Below, one piece after another: positions 1-5,901 of a stretch of 6,066 nt of DNA. The notes beneath the pieces are model-generated. The model ran no database searches and was not told the origin of the DNA. It saw only the letters and a program-made list of their open reading frames with translations. A program made the position numbers and the translations under genes. Every line of letters begins with the position of its first letter. Within the stretch, counting starts at the first letter, position 1. The stretch spans positions 1-6,066 of the forward strand of contig UQRL01000063.1 in NCBI GenBank assembly GCA_900543555.1, written 5' to 3'. This stretch comes from an uncultured Oscillospiraceae bacterium (GTDB taxonomy: Bacteria > Bacillota > Clostridia > Oscillospirales > Acutalibacteraceae).

Positions 1-779
<779 letters not shown>

Positions 780-801
780 GGCTGGATGTGAAAAAAACTT
801 C

Positions 802-822
802 GCAGGATTTCGGAAAACCTGC
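802..822. repeat. Short inverted repeat between guaB and the tRNA promoter
   Basis: GCAGG (802-806) pairs with CCTGC (818-822). An A·A mismatch and three further T-A pairs (808-810 with 814-816) close a CGG loop. It touches the -35 box at 823. No T-run follows, so at most it is a weak end for the guaB transcript. Its A-rich right arm could equally serve as part of an UP-like element for the tRNA promoter. Confidence 0.4.
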
Positions 823-857
823 TTGACAAACGGGACAAGTTCGGCTATAATTAGTAG
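823..857 (+). promoter_or_regulatory. Consensus sigma-A promoter of the tRNA operon
   Basis: The -35 box TTGACA is at 823-828 and the -10 box TATAAT at 846-851. Both match consensus exactly and are separated by exactly 17 bases. A-tracts lie upstream at 791-797 and 814-817. The predicted start is G857, the first base of a GCGCTC element also found at the two promoters at the right end of the window. The 12-mer around the -35 box (820-831) is identical to 5998-6009 at the last promoter. Confidence 0.93.
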
Positions 858-882
858 CGCTCCATCCGTAGTGGTGGAGCGC
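857..882 (+). other. 5' leader hairpin of the tRNA transcript
   Basis: GCGCTCCA (857-864) and TGGAGCGC (875-882) form a perfect 8-bp stem. It can be extended by a T-G and a C-G pair to leave a six-base loop. The stem starts at the predicted transcription start and ends six bases before tRNA-Met. The likely role is a stable 5' end on the precursor before RNase P removes the leader; this is inferred from position. Confidence 0.7.
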
Positions 883-888
883 AGATAT

Positions 889-965
889 GGCGGTATAGCT
901 CAGTTGGCTAGAGCATTCGGTTCATACCCGAAGTGTCACTGGTTCAAGTCCAGTTACCGCTACCA
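889..965 (+). tRNA. tRNA-Met (CAT), elongator type
   Basis: Complete 77-base cloverleaf. Acceptor arms 889-895 and 955-961 (first pair a G-U wobble), D stem 898-901 with 911-914, anticodon stem 916-920 with 928-932, anticodon CAT at 923-925, T stem 938-942 with 950-954 and T loop TTCAAGT. The discriminator is A962 and CCA is encoded at 963-965. The anticodon stem ends in CGG/CCG rather than the GGG/CCC run of initiator tRNA. The acceptor sequence resembles Firmicutes elongator tRNA-Met more than the lysidine-modified tRNA-Ile2, which also reads as CAT in DNA. First gene of a two-tRNA operon. Confidence 0.95.
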
Positions 966-969
966 ATAT

Positions 970-1044
970 GGCCCGGTGGTCAAGCGGTTAAGACACCGCC
1001 CTTTCACGGCGGTAACACGAGTTCGATTCTCGTCCGGGTCACCA
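970..1044 (+). tRNA. tRNA-Glu (TTC)
   Basis: Complete 75-base cloverleaf four bases after tRNA-Met. Acceptor arms 970-976 and 1034-1040 (one G-U pair), anticodon stem CCGCC 996-1000 with GGCGG 1008-1012, anticodon loop CTTTCAC with TTC at 1003-1005, T loop TTCGATT, discriminator A1041 and encoded CCA at 1042-1044. It reads GAA and GAG. It is co-transcribed with tRNA-Met from the promoter at 823, and the terminator begins two bases after CCA. Confidence 0.96.
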
Positions 1045-1045
1045 G

Positions 1046-1084
1046 AGAGCGCCGGGTCTCAGGTGACCCGGGCTCTTTCTTTTT
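1046..1084 (+). terminator. Intrinsic terminator of the tRNA operon
   Basis: Arms 1046-1058 and 1065-1076 give a 12-bp stem with one bulged G (1051) and the loop TCAGGT. A T-rich tract follows (1076-1084, one C interruption). It starts immediately after the CCA end of tRNA-Glu. Confidence 0.93.
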
Positions 1085-1113
1085 ATCCACATGACTTTTG
1101 GAGGGAATTTCCC

Positions 1114-1680
1114 ATGATGAAGAAATTGACGGCCCTTTGCGGGGCCCTGGTCCTGGCGCTTTCCCTTTCCGCCTGCGGCGGCACGGCCACCCAGCTGCCC
1201 GCCCTGGTGCTGGAGGACCCAGCGGCTTCCAGCGCCGCCTCGCAGGTCTCCGGCGCGGAGAGCGGGACCCAGGAAGAGTCCACCGTGGAAGAGGTGCCTT
1301 ACACCGAGTTTGACGACAGCTTGGACGGCCTGTGCGACTTCCTCACCGCCAACAAGGCCGTGGCCGGCGAGCCCACCGAAATGGCCTATGAGACCATCGG
1401 CGCCGCGGGGGGCTACCGTTACCGCTTCATCCTGAACAACAGCACCGTGCAGGTAGAGGTCTATGCCTTCGACCTGGAAAACCTGGGCGAGCAGGGCCAG
1501 GCCGTGCTGGACAGCGTGAAGGAAAGCGGCCAGTTCCCCATGCTGGACAACCAGGTGCCCGCCACTCTCAGCGGCAGCGGCCAGTACATGATGATCTATA
1601 CAGACAACAGCACCAGCGCGGAAAACACCGCCCAGAAGGACCGCGTGCTGGGGCTGTTCCAGGGATTTTACAGCGAATAA
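1114..1680 (+). CDS. Predicted small lipoprotein, function unknown
   Basis: 188 residues from ATG 1114, with GGAGGG at 1100-1105 eight bases upstream; the adjacent ATG at 1117 is an alternative. The N-terminus is a classic lipoprotein signal: MMKK, a hydrophobic core at 5-18, then the lipobox L18-S-A-C21 followed by GG. The mature protein should be lipid-anchored on the outer face of the membrane at Cys21. An Ala/Ser/Glu-rich, low-complexity linker (about 34-58) leads to a compact C-terminal domain (about 60-188) with alternating polar and aromatic residues. I do not recognise a family. The reading frame stays open upstream to base 823, but that stretch is the tRNA promoter, tRNAs and terminator, so it is not coding. 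The ribosome binding site lies only 16 bases after the tRNA terminator, leaving no room for a normal promoter. A terminator follows 17 bases after the stop. Confidence 0.88.
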   Translation: MMKKLTALCGALVLALSLSACGGTATQLPALVLEDPAASSAASQVSGAESGTQEESTVEEVPYTEFDDSLDGLCDFLTANKAVAGEPTEMAYETIGAAGGYRYRFILNNSTVQVEVYAFDLENLGEQGQAVLDSVKESGQFPMLDNQVPATLSGSGQYMMIYTDNSTSAENTAQKDRVLGLFQGFYSE

Positions 1681-1696
1681 GAGAGAAGGACCTTTC

Positions 1697-1736
1697 AGCA
1701 GGACCCCGCAGGATTGCGGGGCCTGCTTTTTTCTTT
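1697..1736 (+). terminator. Intrinsic terminator after the lipoprotein gene
   Basis: Arms 1697-1710 and 1715-1727 pair over 13 bp with one bulged A (1703) and a GGAT loop. The T tract is 1727-1736 with one C. This ends the lipoprotein transcript and isolates it from the next gene. Confidence 0.93.
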
Positions 1737-1746
1737 GCCCCGGCCC

Positions 1747-1775
1747 TTGCATTTAGCTATGTACTGCGTTAAAAT
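1747..1775 (+). promoter_or_regulatory. Probable sigma-A promoter of the LUD-domain gene
   Basis: TTGCAT (1747-1752, three of six consensus bases) and TAAAAT (1770-1775, five of six) are 17 bases apart, in an AT-rich patch between two GC-rich genes. The predicted start is near 1782, giving a leader of about 40 bases. The weak -35 box makes this tentative. Confidence 0.55.
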
Positions 1776-1822
1776 AATGCTTGTATCTGCAACCAATTTT
1801 TTTGAGGGAAGGATGGTTTACC

Positions 1823-2470
1823 ATGGACGGCAATGCCCAGTTTGTAAAACAGGCCCGGGTGGAGCGCACCTTAAAGGCCCTGGCCAAAAACAGGATTCCC
1901 GCCGTGTTTGTCCCCACTTGCCAGGAGGCCGTGCAGGCGGTGAAAGAGCTGCTCTCCCCTGGAGACGTGGTCAGCTGCGGCGGCTCCATGACGCTGGAGG
2001 AGTGCGGCGTGCGGGACCTGCTGAAAAGCGGGGAGTATGAGTTTTTGGACCGGGAGGCCATGGACCCCCAGGAGGCTTACCGCCGCACCTTTTCCGCCGA
2101 CGTGTTCCTGATGAGCGCCAACGCCATCACCGAGGACGGGGAGCTCTACAACGTGGACGGCAACGGCAACCGGGTGGCCGCCCTGATTTACGGCCCTAAG
2201 CGGGTCATTGTGGTGGCGGGGGTCAACAAGCTGGTGCGGGACTTGGACGAGGCCGTTTCCCGGGTGAAGTACATGGCTGCCCCGGCCAACGGCGTCCGGC
2301 TGCAGACCCACACGCCCTGCTCCCGCATGGGGCGCTGTTCCGGCGCGGATGGCCGCATGACCGCCGGCTGTGCTTCCGAGCGCCGCATGTGCTGCCAGTA
2401 TGTGGTCACCGGCTACCAGCGGGAGGACCGCATCCGCGTGGTGCTGGTGGGGGAGGAGCTGGGTTACTAA
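1823..2470 (+). CDS. LUD-domain protein (LutC/YkgG-like lactate utilisation family)
   Basis: 215 residues from ATG 1823. The purine-rich stretch GAGGGAAGGA (1804-1813) is the ribosome binding site; the in-frame ATG at 1781 lies upstream of it and at the predicted transcription start, so it is rejected. Family features: an N-terminal helical region with the CGGS loop at 52-55 in VSCGGSMTLEECG, the core SANAITEDGELYNVDGNGNR at 98-117, and GPKRVIVVAGVNKLV at 124-138. These are typical of stand-alone LUD (DUF162) proteins of clostridia. The C-terminal segment 166-191 has five cysteines (166, 172, 183, 190, 191), which could bind metal. Relatives act with LutA/LutB in lactate oxidation, but neither partner is in view, so the substrate is unknown. 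It is probably cytosolic: no signal or membrane segment is visible. The family is secure; the role is not. Confidence 0.88.
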   Translation: MDGNAQFVKQARVERTLKALAKNRIPAVFVPTCQEAVQAVKELLSPGDVVSCGGSMTLEECGVRDLLKSGEYEFLDREAMDPQEAYRRTFSADVFLMSANAITEDGELYNVDGNGNRVAALIYGPKRVIVVAGVNKLVRDLDEAVSRVKYMAAPANGVRLQTHTPCSRMGRCSGADGRMTAGCASERRMCCQYVVTGYQREDRIRVVLVGEELGY

Positions 2471-2541
2471 GCCCGCCCCATAGGAAAGAGGCCGCCCCTG
2501 CCCTGCCCGGGCCTCGCGCAGCACGTGGAAGCAGGGCGGGA

Positions 2542-2563
2542 GGCCGGGATTCTTTTCCCGGCC
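2542..2563. repeat. Inverted repeat in the gap between the LUD gene and the first MATE gene
   Basis: GGCCGGGA (2542-2549) and TCCCGGCC (2556-2563) form a perfect 8-bp stem with the loop TTCTTT. No T-run follows the stem, so it is not a standard terminator. Weaker alternative pairings exist upstream (GAGGCC 2488-2493 with GGCCTC 2510-2515; GCCCTGC 2500-2506 with GCAGGGC 2531-2537). The gap shows no good promoter, so the first MATE gene may be read from the LUD promoter through this structured RNA. Confidence 0.5.
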
Positions 2564-2575
2564 CCCCACTATCAC

Positions 2576-2595
2576 AAGGGAGAGGGATTTTTATT
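2576..2595 (+). promoter_or_regulatory. Ribosome binding site that points to an ATT start
   Basis: AAGGGAGAGGG (2576-2586) is the only strong Shine-Dalgarno-like sequence before the first MATE gene. The in-frame codon six bases after it is ATT at 2593. No ATG, GTG or TTG exists in frame between here and ATG 2647, and 2647 has no ribosome binding site. Confidence 0.6.
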
Positions 2596-3993
2596 TTACG
2601 GGAATTATTTCAGAGAAAGGGCCGCCGGGGCTCCTTCGAGATCGACATGACCAACGGGCCCCTGCTGGGGAAGATTGTTCGCTTTGCCATCCCGCTGGCC
2701 ATCTCCGGCATTTTGCAGCTGCTGTTCAATGCGGCGGACATTATTGTGGTGGGGCGCTTTTCCGGGCCCCAGGCTTTGGCGGCGGTGGGCTCTACCAGCG
2801 CGCTGATCAACCTGATCGTCAACCTGTTCATCGGCCTTTCGGTGGGCACCAACGTGCTGGTGGCCCAGTACTACGGTGCCAATGACCGCAAGGCGCTGCG
2901 GGAGACGGTGCACACCTCTGTGCTGGCCAGCCTGATCTTTGGCTGCATTGTGCTGGTCATCGGCATTTCCCTGGCAGCGCCCATGCTGGAGCTGATGGGC
3001 ACCCCAGAAGAAGTGCTGGACCAGGCCTGCCTGTACATGCGCATCTATTTTATCGGCATGCCGGCCAGCATGCTCTATAACTTTGGCGCGGCCATCCTGC
3101 GGGCGGTGGGGGACACCCAGCGGCCCCTGTACTTCCTGTTCCTGGCGGGGATTATCAACGTGGTGCTGAACCTGTTCTTCGTCATCGGCTTCCACCTGGA
3201 CGTGGCCGGCGTGGCCATTGCCACGGTGATCTCCCAGTGTGTTTCCGCGGGGCTGGTGCTGCTGTGCCTGGTAAAGTCCCACACGCCCTACCGGGTGGAC
3301 CTGCGCCGCCTGGGGCTGAAAAAGGATAAGCTGTGGGGCATGGTGAAGATCGGCCTGCCCGCGGGCATTCAGGGCTGTTCCTTTTCCATTTCCAACGTGC
3401 TCATCCAAAGTTCTATCAACTCCTTTGGGGCCATGGCCATGGCGGGCAACACGGCCGCCAGCAATATCGAGGGCTTTGTCTCCACCGCCCAGGACGCCTT
3501 TGCCCAGGCGGCCCTGAGCTTTACCGGCCAGAATATGGGCGCGGGGAAGACCCGGCGGGTCAACCGCATTTTGCTGCTGTGCCTGGTGCTGGTTACGGGC
3601 ACGGGGCTGGTGCTGGGCACAGGGGCCTTTTTGCTGGGCCACCAGCTGCTGGGAATTTACTCGGCCGACCCCCAGGTTATCGCCTTTGGCATCCGGCGCA
3701 TGTCCATCTGCTGCGTGCTGCAGTTTGTGGGCGGCCTGATGGGCGTAATGGTGGGCGTGCTGCGGGGCATGGGCTACTCCTTCATCCCCATGGCCATCAC
3801 CATTGGCTTTGTGTGCGGCTTCCGTGTTGTCTGGATTTTTACGGTGTTCGCGATGTTCCCCACCCTGGAGGCGCTCTATGTCTCCTATCCCATCACCTGG
3901 GGCCTGGCCGCCCTGTGCGATGGGGTGTGCTTCCTCATAGTCCACCGGCACGTTTCAAAAAAACAGCGCCTTGCAACCGGGGCGCGGGAGTAA
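2593..3993 (+). CDS. MATE family multidrug efflux transporter (first of a tandem pair)
   Basis: About 466 residues with roughly twelve hydrophobic segments, matching the usual MATE length (about 450). It is an inner-membrane antiporter that exports drugs or metabolites in exchange for Na+ or H+; the substrate cannot be told. Visible family marks: NAADIIVVG at 46-54, whose Asp49 matches the cation-site Asp36 of Vibrio NorM, then GPQALAAVGSTSALI, the MGTPEEV loop, YFIGMP, and LRAVGDTQRPLYFLF at the end of the N-lobe, followed by the repeated C-lobe. Start: ATT 2593 is chosen because of the ribosome binding site and because the residues SFEID before the first ATG (2647) are conserved in the paralogue with synonymous base changes, so they must be translated. 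From ATT the pre-motif length (18 residues) matches the paralogue (17). The conservative alternative is 2647-3993 (448 aa). The frame also stays open back to 2389, inside the LUD gene. Confidence 0.93.
   Translation: MLRELFQRKGRRGSFEIDMTNGPLLGKIVRFAIPLAISGILQLLFNAADIIVVGRFSGPQALAAVGSTSALINLIVNLFIGLSVGTNVLVAQYYGANDRKALRETVHTSVLASLIFGCIVLVIGISLAAPMLELMGTPEEVLDQACLYMRIYFIGMPASMLYNFGAAILRAVGDTQRPLYFLFLAGIINVVLNLFFVIGFHLDVAGVAIATVISQCVSAGLVLLCLVKSHTPYRVDLRRLGLKKDKLWGMVKIGLPAGIQGCSFSISNVLIQSSINSFGAMAMAGNTAASNIEGFVSTAQDAFAQAALSFTGQNMGAGKTRRVNRILLLCLVLVTGTGLVLGTGAFLLGHQLLGIYSADPQVIAFGIRRMSICCVLQFVGGLMGVMVGVLRGMGYSFIPMAITIGFVCGFRVVWIFTVFAMFPTLEALYVSYPITWGLAALCDGVCFLIVHRHVSKKQRLATGARE
3089..3141 (+). 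repeat. 53-base block identical to the second MATE gene (copy 1)
   Basis: Identical base for base to 4592-4644, an offset of 1503 bases. It encodes the conserved AILRAVGDTQRPLYFLF segment. Seventeen successive codons are the same, including every third position, while flanking codons differ. Direct repeat between paralogues. Confidence 0.9.
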
Positions 3994-3999
3994 TATAAT
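3971..3999 (+). promoter_or_regulatory. Promoter of the second MATE gene, overlapping the end of the first
   Basis: TTGCAA (3971-3976, four of six) and a perfect TATAAT (3994-3999) lie 17 bases apart. The first gene's stop codon (3991-3993) falls in the spacer. The predicted start is near 4006, giving a leader of about 93 bases before the GTG at 4099. The second pump could therefore be expressed independently of the first. Confidence 0.68.
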
Positions 4000-4024
4000 A
4001 AGAATGCCTTGAAAAGAGGGGGTC

Positions 4025-4062
4025 TCCCCGGCGGCGCGCGAATGGCAGCGGGCTGCCGGGGA
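4025..4062 (+). other. Leader hairpin upstream of the second MATE gene
   Basis: TCCCCGGC (4025-4032) pairs perfectly with GCCGGGGA (4055-4062). Three more pairs (4033-4035 with 4052-4054, one G-T) extend the stem. The following bases are A-rich, not T-rich, so it is not an intrinsic terminator. A 10-base palindrome TTTCCGGAAA follows at 4065-4074. The structure sits between the predicted start and the ribosome binding site at 4084; a regulatory role is possible but unproven. Confidence 0.5.
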
Positions 4063-4098
4063 AATTTCCGGAAAAAACTGTTTGGAGGATTGAGGCTT

Positions 4099-5496
4099 GT
4101 GAAGCTACCCTTTCGCCCCGGCGCGCACCGGAGCTCCTTTGAGATTGACATGACCAACGGCCCCCTGGTGGGGAAAACCATCCGGTTTGCCATCCCCCTG
4201 GCCCTTTCGGGTATTCTGCAGCTGCTGTTCAACGCGGCGGACATCATCGTGGTGGGGCAGTTTGTGGGCCCCCAGGCCCTGGCGGCGGTGGGTTCTACCA
4301 GCGCCCTCATCCAGCTGATTGTCAACCTGTTTATCGGCCTCTCCATCGGCGTCAACGTGCTGGTGGCCCGGTACTATGGGGCGGGCCAGCGCAAGGACCT
4401 GCACGAGACGGTGCACACGGCGGTGCTGGTCAGCCTGGTTTGCGGCGTGGTGCTGATCTTTTTGGGCATTGCCCTTTCCCGGCCCCTGCTGGAGATGATG
4501 GGCACCCCCGAAGATGTGATCGGCCAGGCGGTGCTGTACATGCGCATCTATTTTATTGGCATGCCGGTGATGATGCTCTACAACTTTGGCTCGGCCATCC
4601 TGCGGGCGGTGGGGGACACCCAGCGGCCCCTGTACTTCCTGTTCATTGCCGGGGTGGTCAACGTCATCTTGAATTTGATCTTCGTCATCATCTTCCACAT
4701 GGGCGTGGAAGGCGTGGCCATCCCCACGGTGATTTCCCAGTGCATCTCTGCCACGTTGGTGCTGCTGTGCCTGGTGAAGAGCGACACAGTCTACCGGGTA
4801 GAGCTGAAAAAGCTCACCATCCACAAGGACAAGCTGCTGCAGATGGTGAAGATCGGCGTGCCTGCGGGCATTCAAAGCGCCACCTTCTCCATCTCCAACG
4901 TGCTCATCCAATCCTCTGTCAACTCCTTTGGCTCCATCGCCATGGCGGGCAGCACTGCCGGCAGCAATATCGAGGGCTTTGTCTGGACGGCCATGGATGC
5001 CTTCACCCAGTCCACTCTCAGCTTTACAGGGCAGAACTACGGCGCTAAGAAGTTCCACCGCATCACCAAGGTGGTGTGGTATAACCTGCTGCTGGTGACA
5101 GGCGTGGGCCTGGTGCTGGGCGTGGGGGCCTATCTGCTGGGCACCCCGCTGCTGAGCATCTACTCCACCGACCCAGAGGTCATCCAGTACGGCCTGGAGC
5201 GCATGCTGATGGTGTGCGTGCCCTATTTTACCTGCGGCATAATGAATGTGCTGGTAGGCGCCATGCGGGGGCTTGGCTCTTCGCTGACGCCCATGGTTAT
5301 CTGTATCTTTGGCGTGTGCGTGCTGCGGGTGGTGTGGATCTACACCGTGTTCCCCCTGGACCGCACCTTCCTGATGCTGTTCCTGTCCTATCCGGTCACC
5401 TGGGTCATCACAGCCTTGATTGAGGCGGTGTGCCTGTTTTTCATCCGGAAGAGGGCCATTGCCCAGGCCGGGGGCATGGCCGCAGACCAAGATTGA
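4099..5496 (+). CDS. MATE family multidrug efflux transporter (second of a tandem pair)
   Basis: 465 residues, about twelve membrane segments, inner-membrane cation-coupled exporter of unknown substrate. The start is GTG 4099, ten bases after GGAGG (4084-4088); the open frame back to 4009 crosses the leader hairpin and is not used. Motifs repeat those of its neighbour: SFEIDMTNGPL at 13-23, NAADIIVVG at 45-53 with Asp48 equivalent to NorM Asp36, MGTPEDV, YFIGMP, LRAVGDTQRPLYFLF. The two proteins align end to end without large gaps. By eye the N-lobe is clearly more alike than the C-lobe, so substrate preference may have drifted in the C-lobe. It has its own promoter at 3971 and a strong terminator directly after the TGA stop (5494-5496). 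Confidence 0.96.
   Translation: MKLPFRPGAHRSSFEIDMTNGPLVGKTIRFAIPLALSGILQLLFNAADIIVVGQFVGPQALAAVGSTSALIQLIVNLFIGLSIGVNVLVARYYGAGQRKDLHETVHTAVLVSLVCGVVLIFLGIALSRPLLEMMGTPEDVIGQAVLYMRIYFIGMPVMMLYNFGSAILRAVGDTQRPLYFLFIAGVVNVILNLIFVIIFHMGVEGVAIPTVISQCISATLVLLCLVKSDTVYRVELKKLTIHKDKLLQMVKIGVPAGIQSATFSISNVLIQSSVNSFGSIAMAGSTAGSNIEGFVWTAMDAFTQSTLSFTGQNYGAKKFHRITKVVWYNLLLVTGVGLVLGVGAYLLGTPLLSIYSTDPEVIQYGLERMLMVCVPYFTCGIMNVLVGAMRGLGSSLTPMVICIFGVCVLRVVWIYTVFPLDRTFLMLFLSYPVTWVITALIEAVCLFFIRKRAIAQAGGMAADQD
4592..4644 (+). repeat. 53-base block identical to the first MATE gene (copy 2)
   Basis: Exact copy of 3089-3141; see that entry. The match ends at the codon after Phe, where one gene has CTG and the other ATT. 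Confidence 0.9.
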
Positions 5497-5497
5497 G

Positions 5498-5532
5498 AAA
5501 AAGCCCTCAGCTTTTGCGCTGGGGGCTTTTTT
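5498..5532. terminator. Bidirectional intrinsic terminator
   Basis: A 10-bp stem (5502-5511 with 5518-5527, one T-G pair), loop TTTTGC. On the plus strand it is followed by six T (5527-5532). On the minus strand the A-run 5498-5502 supplies five T. It lies two bases after the MATE stop on the plus strand and 11 bases after the stop of the minus-strand small gene, so it can end both transcripts. Confidence 0.93.
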
Positions 5533-5543
5533 GCGGGCGGCCC

Positions 5544-5660
5544 TTAGGGGAACAGGGCCCCGCCAGAGTCCAGCATCAAGTAGACCATTGCGTTTACAAG
5601 GGCCACCACCAGCAGCCGCCACAGGGCCAGGGCCCACCGTTTTCCCAATTCCCGGCGCAT
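5544..5660 (-). CDS. Small single-helix membrane protein (38 aa), unknown
   Basis: Reads from ATG at 5660 down to TAA at 5546-5544. The ribosome binding site AAGGAGGG (5676-5669 on the minus strand) is eight bases before the ATG, an ideal Shine-Dalgarno and spacing. A TATAAT box (5693-5688) lies upstream, and the bidirectional terminator lies 11 bases past the stop. The peptide starts MRRELGKRW, basic, then one hydrophobic stretch of about 20 residues (about 10-30, ALALWRLLVVALVNAMVYLM), then a short DSGGALFP tail, so it should sit in the membrane with its N-terminus inside. No family recognised. It converges on the second MATE gene and diverges from the stable-RNA promoters. It could be a regulatory or toxin-like small protein, but nothing in view shows which. 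The main doubt is length: 38 codons can arise by chance, although the full set of signals argues otherwise. Confidence 0.62.
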   Translation of the reverse strand: MRRELGKRWALALWRLLVVALVNAMVYLMLDSGGALFP

Positions 5661-5687
5661 GTGCAACGCCCTCCTTCCATGGTTCTA

Positions 5688-5712
5688 ATTATATATAAGC
5701 AAAGCCTGTCCC
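5688..5712 (-). promoter_or_regulatory. Possible promoter of the minus-strand small gene
   Basis: On the minus strand a perfect TATAAT lies at 5693-5688 in the AT-rich run 5686-5698. The predicted start near 5681 would leave a leader of about 20 bases holding the ribosome binding site. No good -35 is seen: GGGACA at 5712-5707 is only 13 bases away and the correctly spaced hexamer is AGGAGG. Confidence 0.4.
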
Positions 5713-5845
5713 TCCTATGAGAGTAAGCTCCCCCAAGAAAGGGGATTTTCTCCCGGAAAGATTTGCCCCGGTTTCCAGAAAGCAAGGAAGACCTGGTATA
5801 TAAAATAGAAAGAGACACAAGATGCAGTGGGAAAAGAGAAATTTG
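5700..5845. other. Intergenic stretch with no gene seen
   Basis: Purine-rich on the plus strand. A short CCCCC/GGGG hairpin (5730-5734 with 5741-5744, loop AAGAAA) is followed by ATTTTC, at best a weak terminator. A TATAAA-like box near 5799 has no partner -35. No open frame here has a ribosome binding site. Confidence 0.5.
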
Positions 5846-5901
5846 AAAAAACATGAAAAAAGGTGTTGACAATTAGAGGAGGGTGCGGTATAATATCTGA
5901 G
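5846..5901 (+). promoter_or_regulatory. Stable-RNA-type promoter P1 with A-tract upstream region
   Basis: TTGACA (5866-5871) and TATAAT (5889-5894), both perfect, with a 17-base spacer. Two six-base A-tracts (5846-5851 and 5856-5861) ten bases apart precede the -35, as in UP elements or bent DNA. The predicted start is G5901, the first base of GCGCTC. Strength and layout are typical of rRNA operon promoters; the downstream gene is out of view. Confidence 0.9.

Noticed and set aside
823..1113. In-frame N-terminal extension of the lipoprotein
   Set aside because: It would translate the promoter, two tRNAs and a terminator; the real start has a ribosome binding site and begins a clean lipoprotein signal.
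1039..1752. 237-codon minus-strand frame across the lipoprotein gene
   Set aside because: Covers two terminators and a tRNA end; a shadow of the sense gene.
1871..2575. 234-codon minus-strand frame across the LUD gene
   Set aside because: Shadow frame with His/Gly/Ala-rich composition; the sense gene is a clear family member.
2389..2592. Upstream ATG 2389 as the start of the first MATE gene
   Set aside because: It would add about 68 Gly/Pro/Arg-rich residues overlapping the LUD gene and the inverted repeats, unlike the paralogue's N-terminus.
2605..3951. 448-codon open frame antisense to the first MATE gene
   Set aside because: His/Gln-rich composition is the mirror of GC-rich codons on the other strand; it has no ribosome binding site and no family signature.
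4105..5637. 510-codon open frame antisense to the second MATE gene
   Set aside because: Same His/Gln-rich shadow, and strongly similar to the antisense of the paralogue only because the sense genes are paralogous.
5420..5720. Plus-strand frames of 92 and 96 codons after the second MATE gene
   Set aside because: They overlap the pump's end and run through the strong terminator; Pro/Arg-rich, no ribosome binding site.
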